12,699 nt of DNA, from the NCBI GenBank assembly GCA_027038805.1, contig JALWGO010000124.1, positions 1-12,699 on the forward strand, given 5' to 3'. The position numbers were made by a program, and so were the translations under genes. This document shows, in pieces, positions 7,001 to 12,699 of this stretch (position 1 is the stretch's first letter; each line of letters opens with the position of its first letter). The notes beneath the pieces were generated by a model. That model did no database searches. It saw nothing but the letters and a program-made list of their open reading frames with translations, and was not told the origin of the DNA. The stretch comes from Thermoprotei archaeon (GTDB lineage Archaea > Thermoproteota > Thermoprotei_A > Sulfolobales > WANQ01).

Positions 7001-7083
7001 GGAGATGAGCGTGCCCCCTCGCGCCCCCTAGAGAGCCCTCATAAAAGGGCAATGACTAGGTCGGGCCGGAAGCGATCCTCTCC
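7001..7083 (+). ncRNA. Long hairpin RNA with kink-turn, class unresolved
   Basis: The outer stem pairs 7001-7012 with 7072-7083: ten pairs interrupted by two single mismatches (GGAGA, GA, CGU against GCG, UC, UCUCC). Inside is a C-rich asymmetric loop, where GCCC (7013-7016) may pair GGGC (7063-7066), then the stem CCTAG (7027-7031) with CTAGG (7056-7060). Above it is a kink-turn: G7033-A7034 on one side, AAU then G7054-A7055 on the other, with U7053 at the L3 position preferred by L7Ae. Then come a GCCC/GGGC stem (7035-7038, 7047-7050) and an A-rich loop. The only fault is one extra A (7032). The architecture recalls an H/ACA unit, but no ACA lies 14-16 nt after the upper stem. It does not match what I know of SRP or RNase P RNA. 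The predicted start from the TATA box at 6969 coincides with its first base. Confidence 0.55.
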
Positions 7084-7092
7084 ATCTTATTC

Positions 7093-7162
7093 GGCTGTGA
7101 TGAAGTCTCTCGTGCTAACAGTGATCTTTGTTCTGGATGGTGAACGCGCTCTTCGCTGAGCC
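7093..7162 (+). ncRNA. Box C/D guide RNA
   Basis: An exact C box GTGATGA (7097-7103) and D box CTGA (7156-7159) are flanked by a terminal stem GGC (7093-7095) with GCC (7160-7162), the kink-turn arrangement bound by L7Ae, Nop5 and fibrillarin. Internal boxes are weaker: D' is CTAA (7115-7118) and C' is ATGGTGA (7137-7143, one mismatch to RUGAUGA). With these, both guides have normal size: 11 nt (7104-7114) before D' and 12 nt (7144-7155) before D. The D'-C' spacer of 18 nt is longer than usual and may fold (CAG 7119-7121 with CTG 7133-7135). By the fifth-base rule the methylated nucleotides would pair with 7110 and 7151. I could not assign targets. A CCTTTTCC run right after may end transcription. 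There is no TATA box at the right distance, so it may be cotranscribed with the hairpin RNA at 7001. Confidence 0.7.
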
Positions 7163-7168
7163 TTTTCC
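7161..7168 (+). terminator. Short T-run after the C/D RNA
   Basis: CCTTTTCC follows the terminal stem of the C/D RNA directly. Short T-runs can terminate archaeal transcription, but this one is only four T long. Confidence 0.25.
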
Positions 7169-7194
7169 TAACACAGCTTATTTCGAGTAGAAGA

Positions 7195-7204
7195 GTATTT
7201 TATC
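7195..7204 (+). promoter_or_regulatory. TATA box candidate for the Gly-rich membrane protein gene
   Basis: GTATTTTATC predicts a start near 7226, which gives a leader of about 12 nt carrying the GGTGG (7227-7231) before the ATG at 7238. Confidence 0.45.
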
Positions 7205-7237
7205 CTTAGAGAACTATTTTTTCTACGGTGGCTCTAT

Positions 7238-7585
7238 ATGGGTTTGTTGAAGGGTGTTCTTGTAGGCTTCGTATTAATGATTGCGCTTGGATGGATACCT
7301 TTCATAGGCCCCTTTATAGCGGGGTTTGTGGCGGGTTATCTTGCTGGTGGTGGGTGGGGTACTGGATTAATAGCTGGCGTGTTGTCTGGTGTAGTAGGAG
7401 CTGTTGTATTGGCTGTGATAATATCTTTTCTTGGCGCAATAATATTGGGGCCGCTGGGAGCAATAGTAGGTGCGGTCATAGGTCTTGGTATTGGACTGGG
7501 ATTGATAATAGTCTATATTGGTAAGATACTTATCGCAGCTATAGGAGGGTTAGTGGGAGGACTTATAGCTGGTAAGAAGAAGTAG
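7238..7585 (+). CDS. Small Gly/Ala/Ile-rich membrane protein, DUF5518-like
   Basis: 115 residues, almost wholly hydrophobic, with four segments (about 5-20, 25-40, 42-75 and 78-108) broken by glycines and a G-K-K-K end. The P-F-I-G-P-F-I-A-G-F-V-A-G-Y-L-A-G-G stretch near the N-terminus resembles archaeal DUF5518 and related Gly-zipper proteins, whose function is unknown. The ATG is well supported: GGTGG ends 6 nt upstream, and translation in this frame has no charged residues inside the hydrophobic part. It ends 20 nt before the hydrogenase-protease gene, so the two may be one transcript. Membrane insertion is evident; any link to the hydrogenase is only by position. Confidence 0.72.
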   Translation: MGLLKGVLVGFVLMIALGWIPFIGPFIAGFVAGYLAGGGWGTGLIAGVLSGVVGAVVLAVIISFLGAIILGPLGAIVGAVIGLGIGLGLIIVYIGKILIAAIGGLVGGLIAGKKK

Positions 7586-7605
7586 GATTACATGGTATAG
7601 TTGAA

Positions 7606-8088
7606 ATGATTAACGAGATAATAGAGTGGTTGAAGAACGAGAGAGAAGGCCTTCTTATAGCTTGTATAGGGAATGAGCTTAGATGTGATGATATAGTAGG
7701 ACTCCTATTCTGCCGACAGCTCGCAGACAAGTGTGGCTTGAAGATTAAGAGCTTAGAATGTCCCGGAGGGCTAGAGCTATGTACTCATAGGCTCTCAGAG
7801 ATAAAGCCTCAAAGACTACTCGTAGTTGATGGTGTTAAAGCTGGCTTAGAGCCTGGTAGTATTGTTTTTACGTGTAGCTTAGATGATATAGTATCCTTTG
7901 AGCCTATAACAACTCATAACCTGCCATTAGATGCTGTTATAAGGTATATTAGAGAGTCTATTCCAAGTATTAGGGAGGTCTGCTTGCTTGGAATCCAAGT
8001 ATCATGTCTAGACATAGCTGGCGAACCAAATAAACATGTAGTTGAGGCTGCGGAAAAGCTTGTAGACCTTATATGTAACACGTTATAG
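7606..8088 (+). CDS. [NiFe]-hydrogenase maturation protease (peptidase M52, HycI/HybD type)
   Basis: 160 residues, the usual M52 length. It should remove the C-terminal tail of a hydrogenase large subunit once nickel is in place. Visible motifs: C-I-G-N-E-L-R-C-D-D-I-V-G (20-32), the nickel-sensing G-N-x-L-R-x-D-D-x-x-G; V-V-D-G-V (73-77) with D75; P-G-S (83-85); T-T-H-N-L-P-L (102-108) with H104; and L-L-G-I-Q (127-131). D29, D75 and H104 match the metal ligands of HybD. No hydrogenase structural gene is in the window, so the client must lie elsewhere. The ATG at 7606 has only a modest GGTAT (7594-7598) upstream. The gene converges with the minus-strand gene at 8095 with a 6-nt gap. It has more cysteines than I would expect, which may be structural. 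Confidence 0.9.
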   Translation: MINEIIEWLKNEREGLLIACIGNELRCDDIVGLLFCRQLADKCGLKIKSLECPGGLELCTHRLSEIKPQRLLVVDGVKAGLEPGSIVFTCSLDDIVSFEPITTHNLPLDAVIRYIRESIPSIREVCLLGIQVSCLDIAGEPNKHVVEAAEKLVDLICNTL

Positions 8089-8094
8089 GGTTTC

Positions 8095-8586
8095 CTAGAA
8101 TAGTTTTATACGCTTTGATATTTCTTGGAGTCTTGATAAGACTTTTAACGCTATATTTCTTATTTCGTCTTCATCATCGTATCCCTCGTATAATGCTAGG
8201 AATAGTGGCTCAGCCCATACAGCTGTTTCATAGATGCCTCTTAGCTCGGGTCTAGTTTTCTCTAAGGCGTAGGCCCTAGCCCTAATACTCTTATGTTGTC
8301 TAGGTATTATTGATTCCACGATTACCTTTTCGTCTACTTCTATGTTTCTTCTACGATAGCTCTCATAGATCTCGTCTCTTAGTATACCGTATAATTCGTG
8401 GATATGGGTTGCAGAGAGATATTTTATAAAGTATTCTAGGGATCTCCAAGTCCATTTAATAAGCTCCACGGTATTGTTTTCAGCCATAGCTCTAACAGCG
8501 TTGTCTAGAGAATCCACGTATAGTCTTAGAAATGTTGAAGCATATCGGGTCGTGTTTAGCGGTGGATTTGTGTTATTGTTTGCCAC
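8095..8586 (-). CDS. Helical protein of unknown function, coupled to lysS
   Basis: 163 residues, apparently all alpha-helical, no signal peptide or membrane helix. Residues about 20-62 (an R-L-Y-V-D-S-L-D-N-A-V stretch, then W-x-W-R-S-L-E-Y-F-I-K-Y-L-S-A) have the helical-pair spacing of HEPN/PaREP1-type proteins, but the HEPN R-x-x-x-x-H residues are not clear, so this is a weak suggestion. An acidic D-D-E-D-E patch is near 136-140. The start is GTG (8584-8586), inside the lysS end with a 14-bp overlap; GGGAG (about 8594-8598), also within lysS, stands 7 nt upstream. This implies translation coupled to lysyl-tRNA synthetase. I do not recognise a function. Confidence 0.65.
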   Translation of the reverse strand: MANNNTNPPLNTTRYASTFLRLYVDSLDNAVRAMAENNTVELIKWTWRSLEYFIKYLSATHIHELYGILRDEIYESYRRRNIEVDEKVIVESIIPRQHKSIRARAYALEKTRPELRGIYETAVWAEPLFLALYEGYDDEDEIRNIALKVLSRLQEISKRIKLF

Positions 8587-10078
8587 TAGTTGTCTCCCTT
8601 GCTTCCTCCCGCTTCATCATGGGGAACAGTATTACCTCTTTAATTGATGTTGAGCCCGTTAAGACCATTATTAGCCTATCTATTCCTACACCTAACCCGC
8701 CAGTAGGGGGCATACCATATTCAAGTGCTTCCACGAAGTCCCAGTCGTATGGATGGGCTTCTACATCGCCTTTCTTCTTTCTTTCTTCTTCTTCTCGGAA
8801 ATACTTTGCCTGTAGTATGGGGTCGTTGAGTTCTGTATAGGCGTTTGCTAACTCTAATCCAGCTATGTATGCTTCAAATCTTTCAGCATACTCTGGGTTC
8901 TCTCTATGGGGTTTTGTTAACGGTGATGCTGATGCTGGAAAATCTATTATGAATGTTGGTTGTAGGAGTTTTCTACCTACAAGTCTATCAAATAACTTGA
9001 TTATAGCTCTGCCCCGCTCATAGCCTCCAGCTATCTTGAGCTGATATTCTCTTAGTAACTCCTTTATCTGGTCATCTGATAGTTCCTCTACGTTGAGGTT
9101 AGCGTATTCTCTTAATGCGTCTACTAGTCTTATCCTCTTCCAAGGCGGTGATAGGTCTATGGTTTCCTCAATTGTTTCACCTTTTTCTGTTTCAACGGGA
9201 TATTTTACCTTCATGGTCCCCAATACCTTCCATGCTACAGTTGACACGAGGTTCTCGGTTAACCTCATCATATCGTTGTAGTCAGCATAGGCTTCATAGG
9301 CTTCCATCATAGTGAACTCGGGGTTATGGTGAACGTCTATGTCCTCGTTCCTGAAATTCTTTCCGATCTCGAAGACCTTGTTAAACCCCGCTATTATGAG
9401 CCTCTTCAAGTAGAGTTCGGGGCTTATGCGGAGATACCAGTCTTCATCTAATGCCCAAACATGTGTTATGAATGGCTTTGCTGCTGCTCCACCATATACT
9501 GGTTGGAGTATGGGAGTTTCTACTTCAAGGTAGCCTTGACTCCACATGAATTTCCTTATCTCCTCAATAACCTTGAACCGTGTCTCAAAGATTTTTCTAA
9601 CCTGGGGAGTCATCATTATGTCGAGGTATCTCTTACGGTATCTTACTTCTGTATCCATTATTCGGTGACCGTATTTTACTGGAGGACTACGTAACGCCTT
9701 TGCGGCTAGCATGTAGTCTTCTACTCTTATAGTAAGCTCTCCTCTCTTAGTATAGAATAATTCTCCGTAAACGTTTATGAAGTCCCCCAAGTCTATGTTA
9801 TCCATAAACCAGTCAAACTTGTCTCCCAGCTCCTTCTTGTATAGGAACAATTGTATCCTATAGCCATCGTCAACTAGATCTACGAAAACCAGTTTACCAT
9901 GTCTACGTATACCTACAACCCTACCCGCAACTGCTACCTTTACGCCAGTCTTAGGTGCTTCTAGGATTTCCTTAACGGGAATAGGCGCAAACTTTAGCTG
10001 ATGTGGATAGGGGTTTATTCCCTCCTTCAATAGTTTTTCTCGTAGCCTCTTACGCTGCTCTAATTCTATCTGGGACAT
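8573..10078 (-). CDS. lysS: Lysyl-tRNA synthetase, class II
   Basis: 501 residues, the full class II length. It charges tRNA-Lys with lysine using ATP, in the cytoplasm. The N-terminal OB-fold anticodon-binding domain is at about 45-125 (V-A-V-A-G-R-V-V-G-I-R-R-H-G-K). The catalytic domain has motif 1 (Y-L-E-V-E-T-P-I-L-Q, about 183-192), motif 2 (F-R-N-E-D-I-D-x-x-H-N-P-E-F-T, 242-256) and motif 3 (G-L-G-V-G-I-D-R-L, 461-469). L-A-N-A-Y-T-E-L-N-D-P (410-420) is the lysine-pocket region typical of LysRS rather than AspRS or AsnRS. No truncation is seen. The ATG at 10076-10078 follows GGTG (10088-10091). Many archaea use the unrelated class I enzyme; class II occurs in Sulfolobus and other crenarchaea, which fits the taxonomic guess. 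The next gene overlaps its stop. Confidence 0.97.
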   Translation of the reverse strand: MSQIELEQRKRLREKLLKEGINPYPHQLKFAPIPVKEILEAPKTGVKVAVAGRVVGIRRHGKLVFVDLVDDGYRIQLFLYKKELGDKFDWFMDNIDLGDFINVYGELFYTKRGELTIRVEDYMLAAKALRSPPVKYGHRIMDTEVRYRKRYLDIMMTPQVRKIFETRFKVIEEIRKFMWSQGYLEVETPILQPVYGGAAAKPFITHVWALDEDWYLRISPELYLKRLIIAGFNKVFEIGKNFRNEDIDVHHNPEFTMMEAYEAYADYNDMMRLTENLVSTVAWKVLGTMKVKYPVETEKGETIEETIDLSPPWKRIRLVDALREYANLNVEELSDDQIKELLREYQLKIAGGYERGRAIIKLFDRLVGRKLLQPTFIIDFPASASPLTKPHRENPEYAERFEAYIAGLELANAYTELNDPILQAKYFREEEERKKKGDVEAHPYDWDFVEALEYGMPPTGGLGVGIDRLIMVLTGSTSIKEVILFPMMKREEARETTSGKQ

Positions 10079-10136
10079 TCATAGTGCACCTTTAGAGGAT
10101 AACCATGCTGCTAACATTCATAACCGGATACTAGTA

Positions 10137-10146
10137 TGATAAATGT
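10137..10146 (-). promoter_or_regulatory. TATA box candidate for lysS
   Basis: CATTTATCAT on the minus strand, with GGGAAAAA upstream as a possible BRE, predicts transcription near 10114 and a leader of about 36 nt that holds the AAAGGTG ribosome site. Confidence 0.4.
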
Positions 10147-10193
10147 TTTTCCCATGTAATCAATACGTGGTATTGGAAACTAGTGGAAGAAGA

Positions 10194-10832
10194 CTATAAT
10201 AATGTTCTCCTTGCAATAATGAGTCTTGATAATATAAACATATATGCATTAATCCCCGTTGCATCGTCTATAGGCTCACTATGGAGGTCTACTAGCCCCA
10301 TTCTCCAAAGATAGGTTAGCGTCCTCATATACCATCTACGCCAGTATTCTGCTTCCCTAGCATACTGATATTCTTGGGGGAACACCTTTTGAATACCGTG
10401 TTTTCTAACTTCCTCTTCTATAATGCTAGCATATTGTTTCACAAAGGTACATGCCGTTGATATACCGTAAACCGATTTATGCATTATAGTCCGGGTATTA
10501 TTGTCAATATAGTATTGGATTTCTCTTGGAACATAGGGAAAGCTACGACATGTTAGAGGCTTATAGGTTGAGTGAACTAAGCACTTATTGTCTCTAGCTA
10601 GGAAGGGACAACGCTTACTATTGTTGAGCTTTATCGCATAAGATAATACTATGTTCTTACCAGAGACTTCATCATATATTCTATAACCCTCCATTAACTC
10701 TAGGTTAACGCCAAGTCTCACAGCCTCCCTACGCAGAATAAGAGCCTCATGTGGTAGAATAGTTATCGGTGAAAGCGTACAACATATCCCGCAACCCATG
10801 CATTTAAACACTATTCTCGGTGAACCACTCAA
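10194..10832 (-). CDS. YkgJ-family (UPF0153) cysteine-cluster protein
   Basis: 212 residues. The N-terminus has C11-x-x-C14-x-x-C17-C18 and later C75-P-F, C84-x-V-H and P-L-T-C95-R-S-F-P, the full YkgJ/UPF0153 pattern, thought to bind zinc or an Fe-S cluster. Biochemical role is not established for the family. The C-terminal half has several Trp/Tyr-rich helices and no recognised domain. The start is TTG (10830-10832) behind GGCGAT (10837-10842), a near match to GGTGAT; the only nearby ATG falls at residue 12 inside the first cysteine motif, so TTG is preferred. The gene is 115 bp upstream of lysS on the same strand and divergent from the radical SAM gene. A cotranscript with lysS is possible but a separate lysS promoter is visible. 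Confidence 0.85.
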   Translation of the reverse strand: MSGSPRIVFKCMGCGICCTLSPITILPHEALILRREAVRLGVNLELMEGYRIYDEVSGKNIVLSYAIKLNNSKRCPFLARDNKCLVHSTYKPLTCRSFPYVPREIQYYIDNNTRTIMHKSVYGISTACTFVKQYASIIEEEVRKHGIQKVFPQEYQYAREAEYWRRWYMRTLTYLWRMGLVDLHSEPIDDATGINAYMFILSRLIIARRTLL

Positions 10833-10851
10833 TGTTTATCGCCAGTAATCC

Positions 10852-10890
10852 CTAGTAGACTATGATTTTCCCCATAATGGAGTCGTCTAG
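10852..10890 (+). repeat. Interrupted inverted repeat in the divergent promoter region
   Basis: CTAGTAGACT (10852-10861) and AGTCGTCTAG (10881-10890) pair except for a 2x2 internal mismatch; the spacer contains the small palindrome CCATAATGG. It lies 20 nt upstream of the YkgJ-type gene start and about 150 nt before the radical SAM gene, where an operator could control either. Length is short and chance cannot be excluded. Confidence 0.3.
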
Positions 10891-10964
10891 TGAGTAAACA
10901 CCATAGTATTACCTCTAGGTATCGGCATAACACCGAATATTATATTTTATCCCCAGGCCAACGA

Positions 10965-10974
10965 GCTATAATAG
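10965..10974 (+). promoter_or_regulatory. TATA box candidate for the radical SAM gene
   Basis: GCTATAATAG predicts a start near 10996. A second A/T box, TATATTTTAT at 10941-10950, could also serve and would give a longer leader. Both are visual matches. Confidence 0.35.
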
Positions 10975-11037
10975 GCTTAAGAAAGCATTACCTAGTGTCT
11001 AAGCGATACATCGATGATAGTAATCGGTGTCATCTAT

Positions 11038-12171
11038 ATGAATCTCTTACTCGAAGCAATTAAGAGAAAGGAGAAGATCCTATCAACGCTAGAGAACGTC
11101 TTATTAAAGGAGGAGAAAGAAAGAGCGTTAAGAGACCATCATTCCCGGAGACCTCCAAGACCATGCGGTATAACTATTCACACGGGCGTAGGATGTAGTC
11201 TGGGATGCCTCTACTGCTACGTTCCCGATATGGGCTTCCCCATGAAGCCCCAACCCTACCATTTATCCGGCATTGAACTAGCCTACGCGTTAGCTGCAAA
11301 CCCTTACGTCTACCCAGGCTACACGCTAGCAGCCTACGGTAGTGTTACCGAGCCCTTTCTCCCAGAGACAAGAGATAGAGCATTAGAGTATATTTCAACA
11401 GTATACAAGTATCTTAGACTACCAAGCCAGGTTTCAACGAAAATACCCTTATCACGTGAACTGGCAGTCAAACTAAAAGAGAGTGAGCCTAGTTTAAGCG
11501 TACTAGTAACCATTATCACTATCGATAAAGCCAGAATACTTGAACCAAATGCACCATCTCCTCTCAAGCGCTTCGACTCCATAGAGGTTATGAGAAGAGT
11601 AGGCCTCCACGTAACCTTGTTTATGCGTCCAATAATACCAGGTATAACTGATAGAGAAGCAGAGAAAATAATCGCTTTAGCTGCTGAGAAAAAAGTTAAC
11701 GGAATCGTTTTAGGCTCCTTAAGGGTGACCCCCGGTATAATAAAGAGGTTATCAGCTAGGGGAGTAGATGTAGGAGAGATTATGAGGCGGTTGCCGCGGA
11801 AGCCTAGGAGTAGTAGAGACCAGGTAACGATACGTGAGACAGATTTAAAGAAGAAGATAGCGCGTATAGCGGAAGAATATGGGTTGAAGATTTATCCCTC
11901 AGCTTGTGCTGCAAACATAGATTCCCATGGGTTAGCGTGTAACGCTTGTAGACTAGGCCCTTGTGGTAGCTTAAAAAATATGCCAGTGATTTCAGAGAGA
12001 GACGTGAGAGAGGTTTTAGAATACTTTGGATTAAAGGCGTATAATGTTTTTGTAGGCAATAGTAGGGTTAGAGTTAAGCTAAGATATAATGCTCCTAAAA
12101 CCGTTATTGAACGGTTTAGACAACTAATAATTAGTGTTGCTAGGAGAAGCATTGATATAAGTGTAGGATAA
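11038..12171 (+). CDS. Radical SAM protein with C-terminal cysteine cluster (SplB/COG1533-like)
   Basis: 377 residues from the ATG at 11038. That start has GGTG (11026-11029) 8 nt upstream; an in-frame ATG at 11014 would add eight hydrophobic residues with no ribosome site. The radical SAM motif C53-x-x-x-C57-x-x-C60-Y holds the SAM-binding [4Fe-4S] cluster, followed by the barrel, with T-E-P-F (104-107) and R-P-I-I-P-G-I-T (197-204), as in COG1533/spore photoproduct lyase-like proteins. Near the C-terminus are C290, C301, C304 and C309 (C-x10-C-x2-C-x4-C), enough for an auxiliary Fe-S cluster or zinc site. The last 60 residues form a separate beta-alpha tail. The substrate is unknown; it could be a repair, RNA or protein modification enzyme. 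It stands 79 bp before the next plus-strand gene. Confidence 0.87.
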   Translation: MNLLLEAIKRKEKILSTLENVLLKEEKERALRDHHSRRPPRPCGITIHTGVGCSLGCLYCYVPDMGFPMKPQPYHLSGIELAYALAANPYVYPGYTLAAYGSVTEPFLPETRDRALEYISTVYKYLRLPSQVSTKIPLSRELAVKLKESEPSLSVLVTIITIDKARILEPNAPSPLKRFDSIEVMRRVGLHVTLFMRPIIPGITDREAEKIIALAAEKKVNGIVLGSLRVTPGIIKRLSARGVDVGEIMRRLPRKPRSSRDQVTIRETDLKKKIARIAEEYGLKIYPSACAANIDSHGLACNACRLGPCGSLKNMPVISERDVREVLEYFGLKAYNVFVGNSRVRVKLRYNAPKTVIERFRQLIISVARRSIDISVG

Positions 12172-12250
12172 GGTTTTATTACTCTAGCGTCAAACTGGGT
12201 TCCAGCATACATAGATAGTATTCGCCATCGAACGGAGTGGTGGATTAAAT

Positions 12251-12688
12251 ATGATAGAACTCATCGATAAAAAGTGCCTCTACTATTCTACTATAGCATC
12301 AGCCATATCTGTAGCCGCAATAACGGTTGTATCTAAGGATTTAGCCTATATAGCAGTACTAGTAGCCTCAATCGCTTCGGGTATCGCGGCTGCAATGGCT
12401 TATACCGGTGAACTCTTAAACGCTAAGGATAAGATATCAGTTACAGCAACCCTAGGCTATGGGATAGGATACTTAATCGGTATAAGTATTGCTGCATTAA
12501 CCTATGCGTTTAGAGGTATAAAGGAGCTAGCCGCGTTCGCTAATATAGGTTTCCAGGGAGGATATGTAGCATTACTAATAATATCAATATTCATATCCTA
12601 TGTTACAGGAATCATAGCCTTTGATAAAATGGTTAAGAGGAAAATAATATCTAGAAAGGTTACAGCGAGAAAACGTAAGAGAAGATGA
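12251..12688 (+). CDS. Small four-helix membrane protein, unknown function
   Basis: 145 residues with four hydrophobic segments (about 10-27, 31-51, 65-84 and 101-124) and a strongly basic tail (K-R-K and R-K-R-K-R-R), which should stay in the cytoplasm and may touch nucleic acid or lipid headgroups. No family recognised. The ATG is supported by GGTGGATT (12239-12246) just upstream. GGTTTTATTA at about 12173-12182, right after the radical SAM stop, could be its own promoter. The stop is followed by TTATTCTAA near the window end. Confidence 0.68.
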   Translation: MIELIDKKCLYYSTIASAISVAAITVVSKDLAYIAVLVASIASGIAAAMAYTGELLNAKDKISVTATLGYGIGYLIGISIAALTYAFRGIKELAAFANIGFQGGYVALLIISIFISYVTGIIAFDKMVKRKIISRKVTARKRKRR

Positions 12689-12699
12689 TTATTCTAATC

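Noticed and set aside
6998..7059. A second C/D RNA using GAGATGA as C and ATGA as D with a CTAG/CTAG stem
   Set aside because: Both boxes carry a mismatch, the stem is only a palindromic 4-mer, and it conflicts with the much stronger CCTAG/CTAGG kink-turn hairpin.
7066..7096. GCCGGAA matched by TTCGGC as a terminator hairpin
   Set aside because: No T-run follows, the arms differ by a bulge, and the pairing would break the outer stem of the 7001 RNA and the C/D terminal stem.
6920..7159. Open frame of 79 codons through the RNA island
   Set aside because: It runs through stems of all three structured RNAs, has an unnatural Arg/Ser/Pro-rich composition and no ribosome site; it is a by-product of GC-rich RNA sequence.
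6888..7165. A single large RNA such as SRP RNA or RNase P RNA
   Set aside because: The universal SRP helix 8 bases (GGAAG with AGCA) and RNase P CR-I/CR-V bases were not found on either strand, and separate promoters and complete guide-RNA structures explain the region better.
7228..7524. 98-codon open frame overlapping the Gly-rich membrane protein
   Set aside because: It is a Trp/Cys-rich out-of-frame shadow of the 7238 gene, whose frame gives clean membrane helices and has a ribosome site.
8532..9694. Several plus-strand open frames opposite lysS
   Set aside because: All are antisense to a fully conserved synthetase and show no recognisable protein features.
1..12699. CRISPR arrays, insertion sequences, tRNA genes, attachment sites
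   Set aside because: No regularly spaced direct repeats, transposase motifs, cloverleaf or integrase features were noticed on reading both strands; no computational scan could be run.

Overview
The window looks like the chromosome of a hyperthermophilic crenarchaeon (Thermoproteota), most likely Desulfurococcales-like; the species is not recognised. Reasons: A/T-rich TATA-type promoters about 27 nt upstream of predicted RNA starts, GGTG/GGAGG ribosome sites with many GTG and TTG starts, heavy AGA/AGG and ATA codon use, a class II lysyl-tRNA synthetase, a hexameric MTA/purine nucleoside phosphorylase closely resembling the Sulfolobus enzyme, and guide-type small RNAs with L7Ae-type kink-turns.

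Left part (1-4831). A membrane/cell-surface set lies on the minus strand: a small three-helix membrane protein, a large single-ectodomain protein with a DUF4129-like cytoplasmic tail, a DUF4350-like protein, and a DUF58 protein cut by the left edge. DUF58, DUF4129 and DUF4350 are usual companions of a MoxR AAA+ ATPase, which is not in the window. The set is interrupted by an opposite-strand nucleoside phosphorylase (1000-1728).

Middle (4994-6743). A PP-loop ATP pyrophosphatase/PAPS-reductase-like protein with a large unassigned N-terminal region converges on a COG2522-like HTH regulator; their 3' ends overlap by 8 bp.

RNA island (6744-7237). This 494-bp gap without protein genes holds three consecutive structured RNAs. 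The first is a canonical H/ACA guide RNA whose pocket matches the conserved peptidyl-transferase stretch of 23S rRNA. The second is a long hairpin with a near-consensus kink-turn and its own TATA box. The third is a box C/D guide RNA with exact C and D boxes. This is the most interesting part of the window.

Right part (7238-12688). It contains a Gly-rich membrane protein followed by an M52 [NiFe]-hydrogenase maturation protease (plus strand). On the minus strand are lysS with an overlapping small helical gene, and a YkgJ-type cysteine-cluster protein. These are followed on the plus strand by a radical SAM protein with a second C-terminal cysteine cluster and a small four-helix membrane protein. 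No insertion sequence, CRISPR array, tRNA or rRNA gene was seen. Most protein genes look like ordinary core-genome content; the guide-RNA cluster is the part that would be missed by protein-only annotation.
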